This document shows, one piece after another, positions 42,511 through 51,186 of a stretch of 64,000 nucleotides of DNA (positions are counted from its first letter, which is position 1; each line of letters starts with the position of its first letter). Source of the DNA: Fervidibacter sinensis (GTDB lineage Bacteria > Armatimonadota > Fervidibacteria > Fervidibacterales > Fervidibacteraceae); assembly GCA_032161045.1 (NCBI GenBank), contig JAVHTH010000017.1; one strand, given 5' to 3'. The notes under the pieces were generated by a model, which was given only the letters and a program-made list of their open reading frames with translations, made no database searches and had not been told where the DNA came from. The position numbers and the translations under genes are program-made.

Positions 42511-43608
42511 ATGCGTTGGCTGACGATTGTAAGTTTGGTGCTTTTGAGTTTGCCTATTGCTGCTCAAACCCTTTCCCCCGAAGAGGAACGGGAAGGGTTC
42601 ATGCCGCTTTTCAACGGCAAAAACTTTGACGGCTGGGACATCATTGGTGACAAAGATGCTTGGCAGGTCAAGGACGGTTTGATTGTCTGCACTGGCAAAG
42701 GCGGGGGTTGGTTGAAGACCAAATGGGAGTTTGACGATTTCATCTTCCGCGTTGAGTGGCGCATCAAAAAAGGAGGCAACAGCGGTGTCTTTTTCCGAGC
42801 GCTGCCCGTCGCTGACCCTTGGGTCAACGGCTTTGAAATCCAAATTCTTGACGACGGCGGTCAAATTGGACCAACGAACTGCGGCGCAATTTACGGGCTT
42901 GTGGCACCAAAAGCAAATCCCGTCAAGTCGGGCGAATGGAACAGTTACGAAATCCGTGCAATTGGTGACAGAGTTCAGGTTTATTTCAACGGGGTCTTGG
43001 TCCACGATGTTGATTTAAGCGCAAATCCTGAGACAGCCAAACGACCGAAACGCGGCTACATCGGTTTGCAAAATCACGGCGATTATGTTGAGTTCCGAAA
43101 CCCTCGCGTCAAAGAGGTAGGGTTCAAATGGCTCTTCAACGGCAAAGATTTGTCAGCGTGGAAGACGGAAGGCGCTGGCGAGTGGCTAATTCAGCCGGAC
43201 GGTGTTTTGCACTACACCGGTAAAGGAAATCACCTTTGGACCCGAGAAAGTTTTCGCAATTTCGTTTTGCGGCTGGAATGGCGGATTGAAAAAGGAGGCG
43301 ACAGCGGAATTTACTTGCGCGGCGACGCTGCAGGACGAGCGCAAGTCAATATTTGGGAGCACCAAATGGGTTCAGGACAAATTTGGGGTTACAACATCTC
43401 GCCGAAAAAGCGAATGGATGCCCCAACGGGCGAATGGAACTACATGGAGATCCGAATGGTCGGCAACAAAGTGAGCGTTTGGCTCAACGGTGAATGGGTC
43501 ATTGAGGACGCAGAGTTGCCCGGTGTCGCGCCCGAAGGTCCGTTAGCCCTTCAACATCACGGCACACCTCTTTGGTTCAGGAACATCCGGATCAAGGTGT
43601 TGCCATGA
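42511..43608 (+). CDS. Exported tandem DUF1080 (3-keto-disaccharide hydrolase-like) protein
   Basis: A 365-residue secreted protein with signal peptide (MRWLTIVSLVLLSLPIAAQ) and two homologous jelly-roll domains, about 28-200 and 205-365. Each copy starts LFNGK-x-x-x-W, continues with a (G)EW-x-x-x-DG-(V/I)L sequence and contains an F-x-x-R-V/L-EWRI-x-KGG-(N/D)SG(V/I) stretch. DUF1080 proteins bind or hydrolyse glycosides, including 3-keto-glucosides. The start is ATG 42511 with GAAAGGAGGTCGG upstream. A sugar-degrading role fits the secreted GH29/GH127 enzymes elsewhere in the window. Confidence 0.87.
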   Translation: MRWLTIVSLVLLSLPIAAQTLSPEEEREGFMPLFNGKNFDGWDIIGDKDAWQVKDGLIVCTGKGGGWLKTKWEFDDFIFRVEWRIKKGGNSGVFFRALPVADPWVNGFEIQILDDGGQIGPTNCGAIYGLVAPKANPVKSGEWNSYEIRAIGDRVQVYFNGVLVHDVDLSANPETAKRPKRGYIGLQNHGDYVEFRNPRVKEVGFKWLFNGKDLSAWKTEGAGEWLIQPDGVLHYTGKGNHLWTRESFRNFVLRLEWRIEKGGDSGIYLRGDAAGRAQVNIWEHQMGSGQIWGYNISPKKRMDAPTGEWNYMEIRMVGNKVSVWLNGEWVIEDAELPGVAPEGPLALQHHGTPLWFRNIRIKVLP

Positions 43609-43733
43609 AAGAATCGCCTCTTAGGAAGGGCAGGCTTTTGCCCCTTAGTCTGTAAAGGGAACAAATGGGGCGGCGTTTTCGTCAAAAGGTTGGCGCGCTT
43701 GTGCGCCAATCATATGCTGGGAGGCGAGGCAAT

Positions 43734-44744
43734 ATGATCCGTCGTGTCGCTTTAGTGCTATTGCTGCTTGCTTTAGTTTTCGGGCAATGGTCAGTTCGCG
43801 TCTGCTTCGCGCAACCTAAGGCTCGCTGGGAAGTCGGTCAGCCAATTGTGCACCAAAATTTGGTTGTCTTCCCCGTGCGAATTCTCACTCCGCCTCCAAA
43901 AACGGATTTTCTCACCCTTAAGGAAGCGCACCAAAGGAACTTGGTTTCAATCCGAGAGTTACCAAATGCTACGGTCCCCGAAGTCCTCGTGGAGAACAAA
44001 TCCGTCAAGCCCCTTCTCTTGATCGGCGGCGAAGTTATTCTCGGCGGCAAACAAGACCGAATCGTTGAACACGATTTTGTCGTTCCTCCCAAAAAGGTTG
44101 CAAAGGTGCGAGTTTACTGTGTTGAGCCGGGACGGTGGACCCCACAGGAACTTGGGGAGAAGTTTGCGCCGGCAATGGGCGTAGTTGAGGCAGAAGTTCG
44201 TAAAAGCGCTCAAGTTGAGAAGAGCCAACAACTCGTCTGGCATTTAAACGAACGAGTTCAGCACCAACTCCCTGCAGCGACACCAATGTCCCCTTCCCAA
44301 AGTTACCGTCGGGTCTTGACAGATCCTCAAATTCAAAAACAAACCCAAGCATACATTCAGGCAATCCAAAGTCAACTGTTCCGTGACCCGAAAGTTTGCG
44401 GGATGATCGTAGCAGTGAACGGGAAGATTGAATGGCTTGATGTCTTTAGCGACCCATCCCTGTTCCGAAAAGTTGCTCCGTCGCTCCTCCATTCGGCAGC
44501 AGTTCAAGCCCTCTCCCAACGAACTCAAGCCAAAGCAACTCGCACTCCGTCCGTGGCTGAAGCAAAGGCTTTCCTTGAACAAACGCAAAGAGCACAGCGC
44601 AAGGTCAAAGAGTTTGAGATTGAACATTTGCGCCGCGAACGGTTGGAGACCTCTTCGGTTGTCGGGTTCGTAACAGAAGTCAAGCCCATTGCTGGCGAAC
44701 AAAAACCTATGCCTGCTTTGCACATGAACGCTTTTCGCCGTTGA
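43734..44744 (+). CDS. Exported ARPP-1-like (DUF6569) protein
   Basis: A 336-residue protein with a signal peptide (about residues 1-24, LLLLALVFGQWSVRVCFA). The core matches the ARPP-1/DUF6569 pattern: VVFPVRILTPPPKTDFLTLKEA, VPEVLVENKSVKPLLLIGGEVILGGKQDRIVEHDFVVPPKK and VRVYCVEPGRW. The C-terminal third is helical (QRTQAKATRTPSVAEAKAFLEQTQRAQRKVKEFEIEHLRRE). Function is unknown; I recall the family from a computational study of prokaryotic conflict-related domains, but nothing here shows such a role. ATG 43734 has GGGAGGCG upstream. Two hairpins (about 43615-43635 and 43690-43709) precede it. Confidence 0.7.
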   Translation: MIRRVALVLLLLALVFGQWSVRVCFAQPKARWEVGQPIVHQNLVVFPVRILTPPPKTDFLTLKEAHQRNLVSIRELPNATVPEVLVENKSVKPLLLIGGEVILGGKQDRIVEHDFVVPPKKVAKVRVYCVEPGRWTPQELGEKFAPAMGVVEAEVRKSAQVEKSQQLVWHLNERVQHQLPAATPMSPSQSYRRVLTDPQIQKQTQAYIQAIQSQLFRDPKVCGMIVAVNGKIEWLDVFSDPSLFRKVAPSLLHSAAVQALSQRTQAKATRTPSVAEAKAFLEQTQRAQRKVKEFEIEHLRRERLETSSVVGFVTEVKPIAGEQKPMPALHMNAFRR

Positions 44745-44765
44745 GGGCATTGCGTAAATTGTGGG

Positions 44766-45842
44766 TCAAACGAACGATGCAACCAAATCGCCGACTTCCT
44801 GTGTGCTCAGACCCATTTTGCCTGCTTCAAGCGAACGAATTTTGCCAGTTTGAAGTGCCTCAGCGACGGCATTTTCAATTCTTTGAGCGACCTTCATCTC
44901 GCCCAAATGTTCCATCATCAACGCAGCAGTAAGGATGGCAGCGAGCGGACAAGCAAGCCCCTTGCCTGCAATTGCCGGGGCGGAACCGTGAACGGGCTCA
45001 AACATTGAAACTTTGCCGGGGTGAATGTTTCCTGATGGAGCGATTCCGATTCCGCCTTGAATCGCTGCCCCCAAATCTGTCAAGATGTCGCCGAAAAGGT
45101 TGGTTGTGACTACAACTTGAAAACGCTCGGGATGCAGCACGAACTCCATCGCCGCAGCGTCAACATAAAGGGCTTCCGTTTCAACCTCAGGAAACTCTCT
45201 TGCCACTTCCGCAAAGACGCGCCGCCACAAACCATGTCCAACCGTCATCACATTCGCTTTGTCAACAAGCGTGACCTTTGCCGGTTTTCCCCTTTCCCTC
45301 GCCCGTTTGATGGCAAGTTCAAAAGCGTATCGGATGATGCGCTCTGTGCCCCTGCGCGTGTAGATTGCCGGTTGAATCGCAACTTCGTTTTCTGTGCTCG
45401 GCTGAAACGCAGTTCCGTCAAGGGCATAAACATCTTCGGTGTTTTCACGGATGACAACGAAGTCAATATCGTCGGGGGTTTTGTCCTTGAGAGGAGATTC
45501 AATGCCGGGGTAAAGTTTGACCGGTCGCAGGTTGACGAACAAATCAAGGGCAAAGCGGAGTTTGAGCAAAATGCCACGCTCCAAAACTCCCGGCGGGACA
45601 TCAGGGTGACCGATGGCGCCGAAGTAAATTGCGTCAAATTGCTTGAGTTCTTCCAAAATGCTGTCCGGCAAAGTTTCGCCGGTTCGCAAGAACCGTTCGC
45701 CACCGATGTCAAAAGTCGCAGTTTCGTAAACCACATTTTCCGCCTTGCAGGCAACTTCCAAAACCTTCAAGCCTTCCCGCACTACCTCAGGACCAATTCC
45801 GTCGCCCGGGACAACAGCGATTTTGTAATTTGCCTTCCCCAC
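44766..45842 (-). CDS. Isocitrate/isopropylmalate dehydrogenase family protein
   Basis: A 358-residue beta-decarboxylating dehydrogenase. It begins KIAVVPGDGIGPEVVREGLKVL, has the substrate-binding RFALDLFVNLRPVKLYPG and RENTEDVY, KVTLVDKANVM(T), and the metal/NAD region VVTTNLFGDILTDLGAAIQGG and EPVHGSAPAIAGKG. The RENTEDVY and KANV patterns fit 3-isopropylmalate or tartrate/malate dehydrogenase rather than classical NADP-IDH. The substrate is open, since no other leucine genes are nearby. The start is GTG 45842 with AAGGAGG at 45851-45857; a longer open frame upstream lacks homology and is not used. Confidence 0.9.
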   Translation of the reverse strand: MGKANYKIAVVPGDGIGPEVVREGLKVLEVACKAENVVYETATFDIGGERFLRTGETLPDSILEELKQFDAIYFGAIGHPDVPPGVLERGILLKLRFALDLFVNLRPVKLYPGIESPLKDKTPDDIDFVVIRENTEDVYALDGTAFQPSTENEVAIQPAIYTRRGTERIIRYAFELAIKRARERGKPAKVTLVDKANVMTVGHGLWRRVFAEVAREFPEVETEALYVDAAAMEFVLHPERFQVVVTTNLFGDILTDLGAAIQGGIGIAPSGNIHPGKVSMFEPVHGSAPAIAGKGLACPLAAILTAALMMEHLGEMKVAQRIENAVAEALQTGKIRSLEAGKMGLSTQEVGDLVASFV

Positions 45843-45987
45843 TGCTTGCACCTCCTTCAAGCGTTTGAGCCCAAGTTTCGGGAAAAATCTGACTGTCAAT
45901 TTTGAAGCATTCCACCACATTGAAGTCGCCACCGGAAAAGGAGGCGCTAAACTTGATATGGCGAAAACGCAAGGAGGGCGATGAAGT

Positions 45988-47118
45988 ATGACAACGCCTC
46001 GTGAACGGTTTGTCATTTTGGTTCTTGCTGTCATAGTTAGCGTAGTCTTACTTTGGGCTTTTGTCCAACCCTACCGCGAAGCCATTGGCGACTTGGTTGT
46101 GATGCCAGTCAAAACTATTGACGCCCATGATTTGCCGATTACGACGATAGCGTTGTCACCGGACGGCAAAATTCTGGCGACGGCGGCGAAAGATTTCACC
46201 ATCAAGTTGTGGAAATTGCCTGAAGGGAGACATATCCGAACCTTGACTGGGCACACCCGAAACATCCTCAGGCTTCAATTCACTCCCGATGGCGAACACC
46301 TTATTTCCGCATCCGCTGACATGAGCGTCCGAATGTGGTCGGTGAAAACTGGGCAATTGGTCAAGCAATGGGATTCCGACCATACCGTTGACTGGCATAC
46401 AGGTTGGGTTCAAGCGATTGCGGTTTCCGCTGACGGCAAACTTCTCGCCACTGGCAGCAGGGACACAACCATCAAAATTTGGGACTTGACAACTGGTGAG
46501 TTATTGAAGACGCTTTGGGAACATTCCGATGCAGTTACAGCCTTGGCTTTCCATCCGATTGAAAAGAACTTGCTCGCATCGGGGAGCACCGATGGCTCAA
46601 TTGTAATTTGGGATGTGGAGGCTGGCAAACCGAAATATAGGCACCCGACATTTAGCGCTTATGACCCTTATGACATGGAGTTTTCCCCGGACGGAAAGTT
46701 GTTGGCAATTGGAACTTACGCAAGCAAAGGTGTCAGGGTGATTGATTGGCGAAAAGGGACTTGGGTTGCTTGGGGAAGCGGGATTGAAGGAACGGTTTGG
46801 GATGTCGCTTTCAGCCCGGATGGTAAAATCGTCGCTGCAGGCGCAGGTGATAACGCTGCTTGGATTTACGATGTCACCCGCACCGATGAGCACAAAATCG
46901 CCCGTAGGCTGCGCACGATCCGGATAAACACTGGAAGACAGGCAGGCGCCGATGTTTGGGGTGATGTTCGCGGCGTTGCTTTCACTCCTGACGGGAAAAC
47001 TTTGGTGACAGCGATGGAAGACGGCAAAGTCCGTCTATGGCGGTTGACGGGCATCGTCGTAAATATTCCCGCCCCTAAATTGCCTTCCTTGCCTGAACCA
47101 CATGGACACGCCCATTGA
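45988..47118 (+). CDS. Membrane-anchored WD40-repeat protein
   Basis: A 376-residue protein with an N-terminal membrane helix (about residues 8-26, FVILVLAVIVSVVLLWAFV), so the beta-propeller would face the periplasm. At least seven WD-like units are visible: DHDLPITTIALSPDG-like, TLTGHTRNILRLQFTPDGEHL, VQAIAVSADGKLLATGSRDTTIKIWDL, AVTALAFHP, MEFSPDGKLLAIG, VWDVAFSPDGKIVAAG and VRGVAFTPDGKTLVTAMEDGKVRLWRL. It ends in a histidine-rich tail (HGHAH). It is probably a scaffold; no enzyme domain is seen. It is followed 62 nt later by the DUF6785-like gene. Confidence 0.85.
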   Translation: MTTPRERFVILVLAVIVSVVLLWAFVQPYREAIGDLVVMPVKTIDAHDLPITTIALSPDGKILATAAKDFTIKLWKLPEGRHIRTLTGHTRNILRLQFTPDGEHLISASADMSVRMWSVKTGQLVKQWDSDHTVDWHTGWVQAIAVSADGKLLATGSRDTTIKIWDLTTGELLKTLWEHSDAVTALAFHPIEKNLLASGSTDGSIVIWDVEAGKPKYRHPTFSAYDPYDMEFSPDGKLLAIGTYASKGVRVIDWRKGTWVAWGSGIEGTVWDVAFSPDGKIVAAGAGDNAAWIYDVTRTDEHKIARRLRTIRINTGRQAGADVWGDVRGVAFTPDGKTLVTAMEDGKVRLWRLTGIVVNIPAPKLPSLPEPHGHAH

Positions 47119-47180
47119 TGCTTTGAAGCGTCACGCTTTTGAATCGCGTGGGGAAGTGGAATTGGGGATGGTGAATTTGA

Positions 47181-49160
47181 ATGGTGGAAGAACGGACTGA
47201 CATAACGCCGCCGACGGTCAAGGCAATAACCGCTCGCGCTATAACTTGGCGGTCGCTGTTGATCGGATTGTTCGCCATCATCGTCAACACTTTTTGGGTT
47301 ACGGTCGTTGAAGTTCGCTGGTATAGCCTTGACGGGAGTTGCTTACCCATCTTCATCACGCCCGTTTTCATTTTGCTCGTGCTCGTCTTGCTTAATGGAT
47401 TAGTGCAGTGGCTTGCCCCGAAATACGCATTGACAATTGGTGAACTTATCGTCATTTATGTCATGGTCTTCATCTCAGAAACGCTTTCAGGACACGACAT
47501 GCTGCAAAACCTTTTCGGACAGATGAACCACGCTTTCTGGTTTGATTCACCGTCCAATCGCTGGCGCGAACTTTTCCTCAGTTACATCCCTTCGTGGCTT
47601 GCTGTCAGTGACCGAGCGACCTTGACAGGTTTTTATCAAGGCGACAGTTCGCCTTACTCGTGGCTTATCCTGCGTGAGTGGCTCATGCCGCTAACGGTTT
47701 GGGGCATCTTTGTTGTCGTGCTCGGCATTTGGATGCTTTGTTTTGTTGCCCTCGTCAGGAAGCAATGGATGGAACACGAGAAATTGGTCTACCCCATCGT
47801 TCAGTTGCCGGCGGCGATGGTTCAACCCGATGCGTGGCGAAGGCTTTACCTTCGTCCGGCGTTCATTTATGGCTTTATCCTTCCGTGCATTATCGCCTTG
47901 ATGAATGGCTTGCACGAAATTTACCCGCAAGTGCCACAATTTAGCCGCTACATCAAACTTCACGATATGCGTCAATACATCACAGGGCGACCATGGGACG
48001 CGATGAATCCGTTCCAAATTTCCATGTATCCGTTCGCTATCGGTTTGGCATACTTTTTGCCCCTTGACTTGAGTTTCTCTTGCTGGTTCTTCTTCGTCCT
48101 GAGACTGGCAGAACAAGTGCTTGGCGCAGTTTTCGGTTGGGAGCAAATTCCCGGATTTCCGTTCTTTGGGCAACAAGCATCGGGGGCATGGCTCATTTTG
48201 GGTGTGATGGCAATTTGGGCGTCAAGACATTGGCTCAAAGAGACTTTGCTTGCTTCCTTACCAATTTCGCACCCCGCACCTCGCACCCTAAACGACCTTA
48301 ATGAACCGCTGCGTTTTCGCTATGCGTGGCTTGGCTTGCTCGTCACAACACCGTTGCTCGTTTTGTTCACGAAACTCATGGGCATGGGACCGTTGATGTT
48401 GACAGTTTTTTGGTCAGTGTTTTTCCTGTTCAGCATCGCCATCACAAGGGTGCGAGCAGAACTCGGAGCGCCCCACGAGATCGTTTACGCTCAACCGCGA
48501 AACATCGTCGCAGACTTGTTTGGGACGAGCAGATTTTCCCCGCGCGAGTTGACAGCGATTTCGTTAACTCACTGGTTCAATCGCGGCTACCGCTGCCACC
48601 CGATGCCCGGAATGCTTGAAGCCTTCAAGTTCGCTCAAATTTTTGGAATATCGCAAAGGGCGATGGCATTGCTTGTGTTTGTCACTTACTTGTTTTCCAT
48701 CCCTGTAACTTATTGGGCAAACTTGCATGTGTGCTATCGTGAAGGGGCAGCAGCGCGATGCATCGGTTTCAAGTCTTGGGTCGGTTGGGAAGCGTTCAAC
48801 CAACTGGCAAGTTGGCTGCAAGCGCCGCAACAAGTTTTGAACCCGAGACGGATTGCAATGCTTGCTGGTGCTGGCATCGTTTGGGGTTTATGGGCGATTC
48901 GTTTGGCTATCGGTTCTTTCCCATTGCACCATGCAGGCTACGCATTGGCTGTAAGTTACGCGATGAACTACTTCTGGTTCGCATTTCTGATCAGTTGGCT
49001 TGCGAAGGCGCTAATTTTGAAATTTGGTGGCAGTAGAGCACATCGCGATTTCATGCCTTTCTTCATCGGACTCATCGTCGGCGATTTCACCGCAGGAAGC
49101 ATATGGGCAATTTGGGGACCAGTGAGGGGTTTCAGAAACTACCGCATCTACATCTTTTAG
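47181..49160 (+). CDS. DUF6785/oligopeptide-transporter-like membrane protein
   Basis: A 659-residue integral membrane protein with about 14 hydrophobic helices. ALTIGELIVIYVMVFISETLSGHDMLQNL, EHEKLVYPIVQLPAAM and the later SRFSPRELTAISLTHWFNRGYRCHPMPGMLEAFKF are typical of DUF6785/6784 proteins related to oligopeptide transporters (OPT). Substrate and direction of transport are unknown. A short run of three GCACCYN heptamers (about 48272-48292) encodes HPAPRTLN in a cytoplasmic loop. It starts 62 nt after the WD40 gene and probably belongs to the same transcript. Confidence 0.75.
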   Translation: MVEERTDITPPTVKAITARAITWRSLLIGLFAIIVNTFWVTVVEVRWYSLDGSCLPIFITPVFILLVLVLLNGLVQWLAPKYALTIGELIVIYVMVFISETLSGHDMLQNLFGQMNHAFWFDSPSNRWRELFLSYIPSWLAVSDRATLTGFYQGDSSPYSWLILREWLMPLTVWGIFVVVLGIWMLCFVALVRKQWMEHEKLVYPIVQLPAAMVQPDAWRRLYLRPAFIYGFILPCIIALMNGLHEIYPQVPQFSRYIKLHDMRQYITGRPWDAMNPFQISMYPFAIGLAYFLPLDLSFSCWFFFVLRLAEQVLGAVFGWEQIPGFPFFGQQASGAWLILGVMAIWASRHWLKETLLASLPISHPAPRTLNDLNEPLRFRYAWLGLLVTTPLLVLFTKLMGMGPLMLTVFWSVFFLFSIAITRVRAELGAPHEIVYAQPRNIVADLFGTSRFSPRELTAISLTHWFNRGYRCHPMPGMLEAFKFAQIFGISQRAMALLVFVTYLFSIPVTYWANLHVCYREGAAARCIGFKSWVGWEAFNQLASWLQAPQQVLNPRRIAMLAGAGIVWGLWAIRLAIGSFPLHHAGYALAVSYAMNYFWFAFLISWLAKALILKFGGSRAHRDFMPFFIGLIVGDFTAGSIWAIWGPVRGFRNYRIYIF

Positions 49161-49359
49161 GCTATCTGGAAGGGCGTGCTCCTGAACGAGCGAAAATTTC
49201 AATGCTTTGGTCAACGGGGAAACTGTAAGGCAGACAAACAACTTGGTCGTGTAAAATTGGCTCCTCATTGCAACAAAAACTCAAAGGCTCAACAGTTTTG
49301 TGAACCATAATCGTAGGTTCGCAGTCAAAATTATTTGGGGCATCGGGAATTGAAGAGGG

Positions 49360-49388
49360 TTAACGAGAAAGGTGCAGTGTGGTAAAAT
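49360..49388 (+). promoter_or_regulatory. Predicted promoter of the surface-polysaccharide locus
   Basis: TTAACG (49360-49365) and TAAAAT (49383-49388) are separated by 17 nt. The matches are 4 of 6 and 5 of 6 to consensus. It would give a leader of about 165 nt containing the hairpin at 49462-49496. Confidence 0.4.
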
Positions 49389-49461
49389 AAGTGTGGCTCT
49401 CATGAACCTGTGGTGGCTGAGTTATGAAACTTTGGGTCCGGACAAATGTTCCTTCATACGC

Positions 49462-49496
49462 TTGGTCTGAGCGGCAACCACCGTCCCTCAGACCAA
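49462..49496 (+). promoter_or_regulatory. Perfect 10-bp hairpin in the leader of the polysaccharide locus
   Basis: TTGGTCTGAG (49462-49471) and CTCAGACCAA (49487-49496) form a perfect stem around a 15-nt loop. It lies between the predicted promoter and the first gene, without a U-tract, so it could be an operator, an mRNA-stabilising stem or an attenuator element. Confidence 0.5.
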
Positions 49497-49558
49497 AGTG
49501 CAGCGCATTGGTGTTAAATTTGAGAACGAGTTGACATAATCTTATGGTGGTGAATTAC

Positions 49559-51148
49559 ATGGAGAAGGTAAATGTGGCAGTTGTAGGGGCAGGAGCATGG
49601 GGAGTTAATCTCATACGAAATTTGCACTCTTTAGGTGTCCTAAAAGCAATTGTGGATTCTAATCCTCAACGGCTCCAGGAGATTTGCAACCAGTTTCAAG
49701 TGGATGGATTCACCCAAATTCAATCTGTGCTTGAACGCTCTGAAATTAACGCGGTTGTTATCGCCACACCTGCTTCTACTCATGCATCCTTAGCCATGGA
49801 AGCATTAGAGGCAGGGAAGGATGTTCTGGTTGAAAAACCCTTGGCTCTAACAGTTGAAGAGGCTGAAAGGTTAGTTCAAAAAGCAAAAGAATTAGGCCGT
49901 ATCTTGATGGTTGGTCATGTCCTTGAATACCACCCTGCTGTGCAGAAACTCAAGCAACTCATTGATGAAGGTGCACTGGGTCGGATACGATATATCTATT
50001 CCCATCGCCTTAATTTAGGTCGCATCAGAACTGAAGAAAATGTCCTATGGAGTTTCGCACCTCATGACATCGCCTTGCTTCTGAGACTACTGGGAACTAT
50101 ACCCGAGGAGGTTGTTTGTCATGGAGAAGCGTATTTGAACCCAGGAGTAGATGACGTTACATTGACAGTTTTACGCTTCCCCAATCAAGTCCAAGCACAT
50201 ATCTTCGTCAGTTGGCTTCATCCTTTCAAGGAACATCGTTTCATTGTTATTGGGGACAAACAGATGGCAGTTTTTGATGATACGAGACCCTGGAATGAGA
50301 AGTTGGTTTTATACCCACACAAAATTGACTGGGTTAAAGGGCAAATCCCTGTTGCCCATAATGCTAAAGCGATTCCCGTTGAACTTGAGGCGAAAGAACC
50401 TTTGCGCGCGGAGTGTGAACACTTTCTGGAATGTATAATTACTCGCAAGCCACCTTTAACAGATGGGGAAAGTGCATTGAAAGTTATCAGAATCCTTGAC
50501 GCTGCTCATAAATCCCTTACTCAAAGGGGGCAGGTTATTTCCCTAAAAGATGTGAACTCATCCTCACGATATTTCGCCCATCCTACCGCAACCATTGACC
50601 CAGGGGCTGAAATTGGGGAAGGAACAAAAATATGGCATTACTCTCACATTATGAGTGGAGCCAAGATTGGGAGAAACTGTGTTTTAGGACAAAATGTTTT
50701 TGTTGGACGAAATGTTTCAATAGGAAATGGAGTAAAAATTCAAAACAATGTTTCCGTGTATGAAGGAGTTGAATTAGAGGATTTTGTTTTTTGTGGACCA
50801 TCAGTAGTTTTCACGAATGTGATAAATCCAAGAAGTGAAATAGAAAGAAAGAATGAATTTCGTCGGACATTAGTTAAAAGAGGAGCAACATTGGGTGCAA
50901 ATTGCACTATCATCTGCGGTGTAACTATTGGACGATATGCATTTGTTGGTGCAGGCGCAGTTGTGACAAAAGATGTGCCTGACTATGCACTAGTTATTGG
51001 AGTCCCTGCAAGAATTGTTGGATGGGTTTGTGAGTGTGGGGAAAAGCTCAAGTTCACTGACGGAAAAGCGACTTGCCAAGCTTGTGGAAAGCGATACCGA
51101 CAAGTTGACGAAAATCACGTTGAAAGGGAAGATATTGGAAGCGATTAG
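49559..51148 (+). CDS. Fused Gfo/Idh/MocA oxidoreductase and hexapeptide N-acetyltransferase
   Basis: A 529-residue bifunctional protein. Residues about 4-330 are a Gfo/Idh/MocA NAD(P) oxidoreductase (VAVVGAGAWGVNLIRNLHSLG; VLVEKPLALTVEEAERLV, with the EKP lysine). Residues about 340-490 form a left-handed beta-helix acetyltransferase (FAHPTATIDPGAEIGEGTKIWHYSHIMSGAKIG; later NEFRRTLVKRGATLGANCTIICG). The last 35 residues hold a zinc-ribbon-like CEC...CQAC. The halves resemble WbpB/WlbA and WbpD/WlbB, the UDP-GlcNAcA 3-dehydrogenase and 3-amino N-acetyltransferase of the UDP-ManNAc(3NAc)A pathway. The matching aminotransferase (WbpE) is not in the window. The start is ATG 49559 behind GGTGGTGA. 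Confidence 0.87.
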   Translation: MEKVNVAVVGAGAWGVNLIRNLHSLGVLKAIVDSNPQRLQEICNQFQVDGFTQIQSVLERSEINAVVIATPASTHASLAMEALEAGKDVLVEKPLALTVEEAERLVQKAKELGRILMVGHVLEYHPAVQKLKQLIDEGALGRIRYIYSHRLNLGRIRTEENVLWSFAPHDIALLLRLLGTIPEEVVCHGEAYLNPGVDDVTLTVLRFPNQVQAHIFVSWLHPFKEHRFIVIGDKQMAVFDDTRPWNEKLVLYPHKIDWVKGQIPVAHNAKAIPVELEAKEPLRAECEHFLECIITRKPPLTDGESALKVIRILDAAHKSLTQRGQVISLKDVNSSSRYFAHPTATIDPGAEIGEGTKIWHYSHIMSGAKIGRNCVLGQNVFVGRNVSIGNGVKIQNNVSVYEGVELEDFVFCGPSVVFTNVINPRSEIERKNEFRRTLVKRGATLGANCTIICGVTIGRYAFVGAGAVVTKDVPDYALVIGVPARIVGWVCECGEKLKFTDGKATCQACGKRYRQVDENHVEREDIGSD

Positions 51149-51186
51149 TCCCAAAAGGCTTAATTTCTCGCTGCCCTGAGAGCACT

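Larger units (their letters stand above)
49161..49558. other. Leader region of the polysaccharide locus
   Basis: No credible gene in this 398-nt gap. It holds a predicted promoter (49360-49388) and a perfect inverted repeat (49462-49496). A TTGACA at 49531-49536 is too close to the start codon to act as a -35 box for the following gene. Confidence 0.6.

Noticed and set aside
49440..49500. An ops/RfaH-type antiterminator site in the polysaccharide leader
   Set aside because: The GGCGGTAG-type core is absent; only an ordinary hairpin is present.
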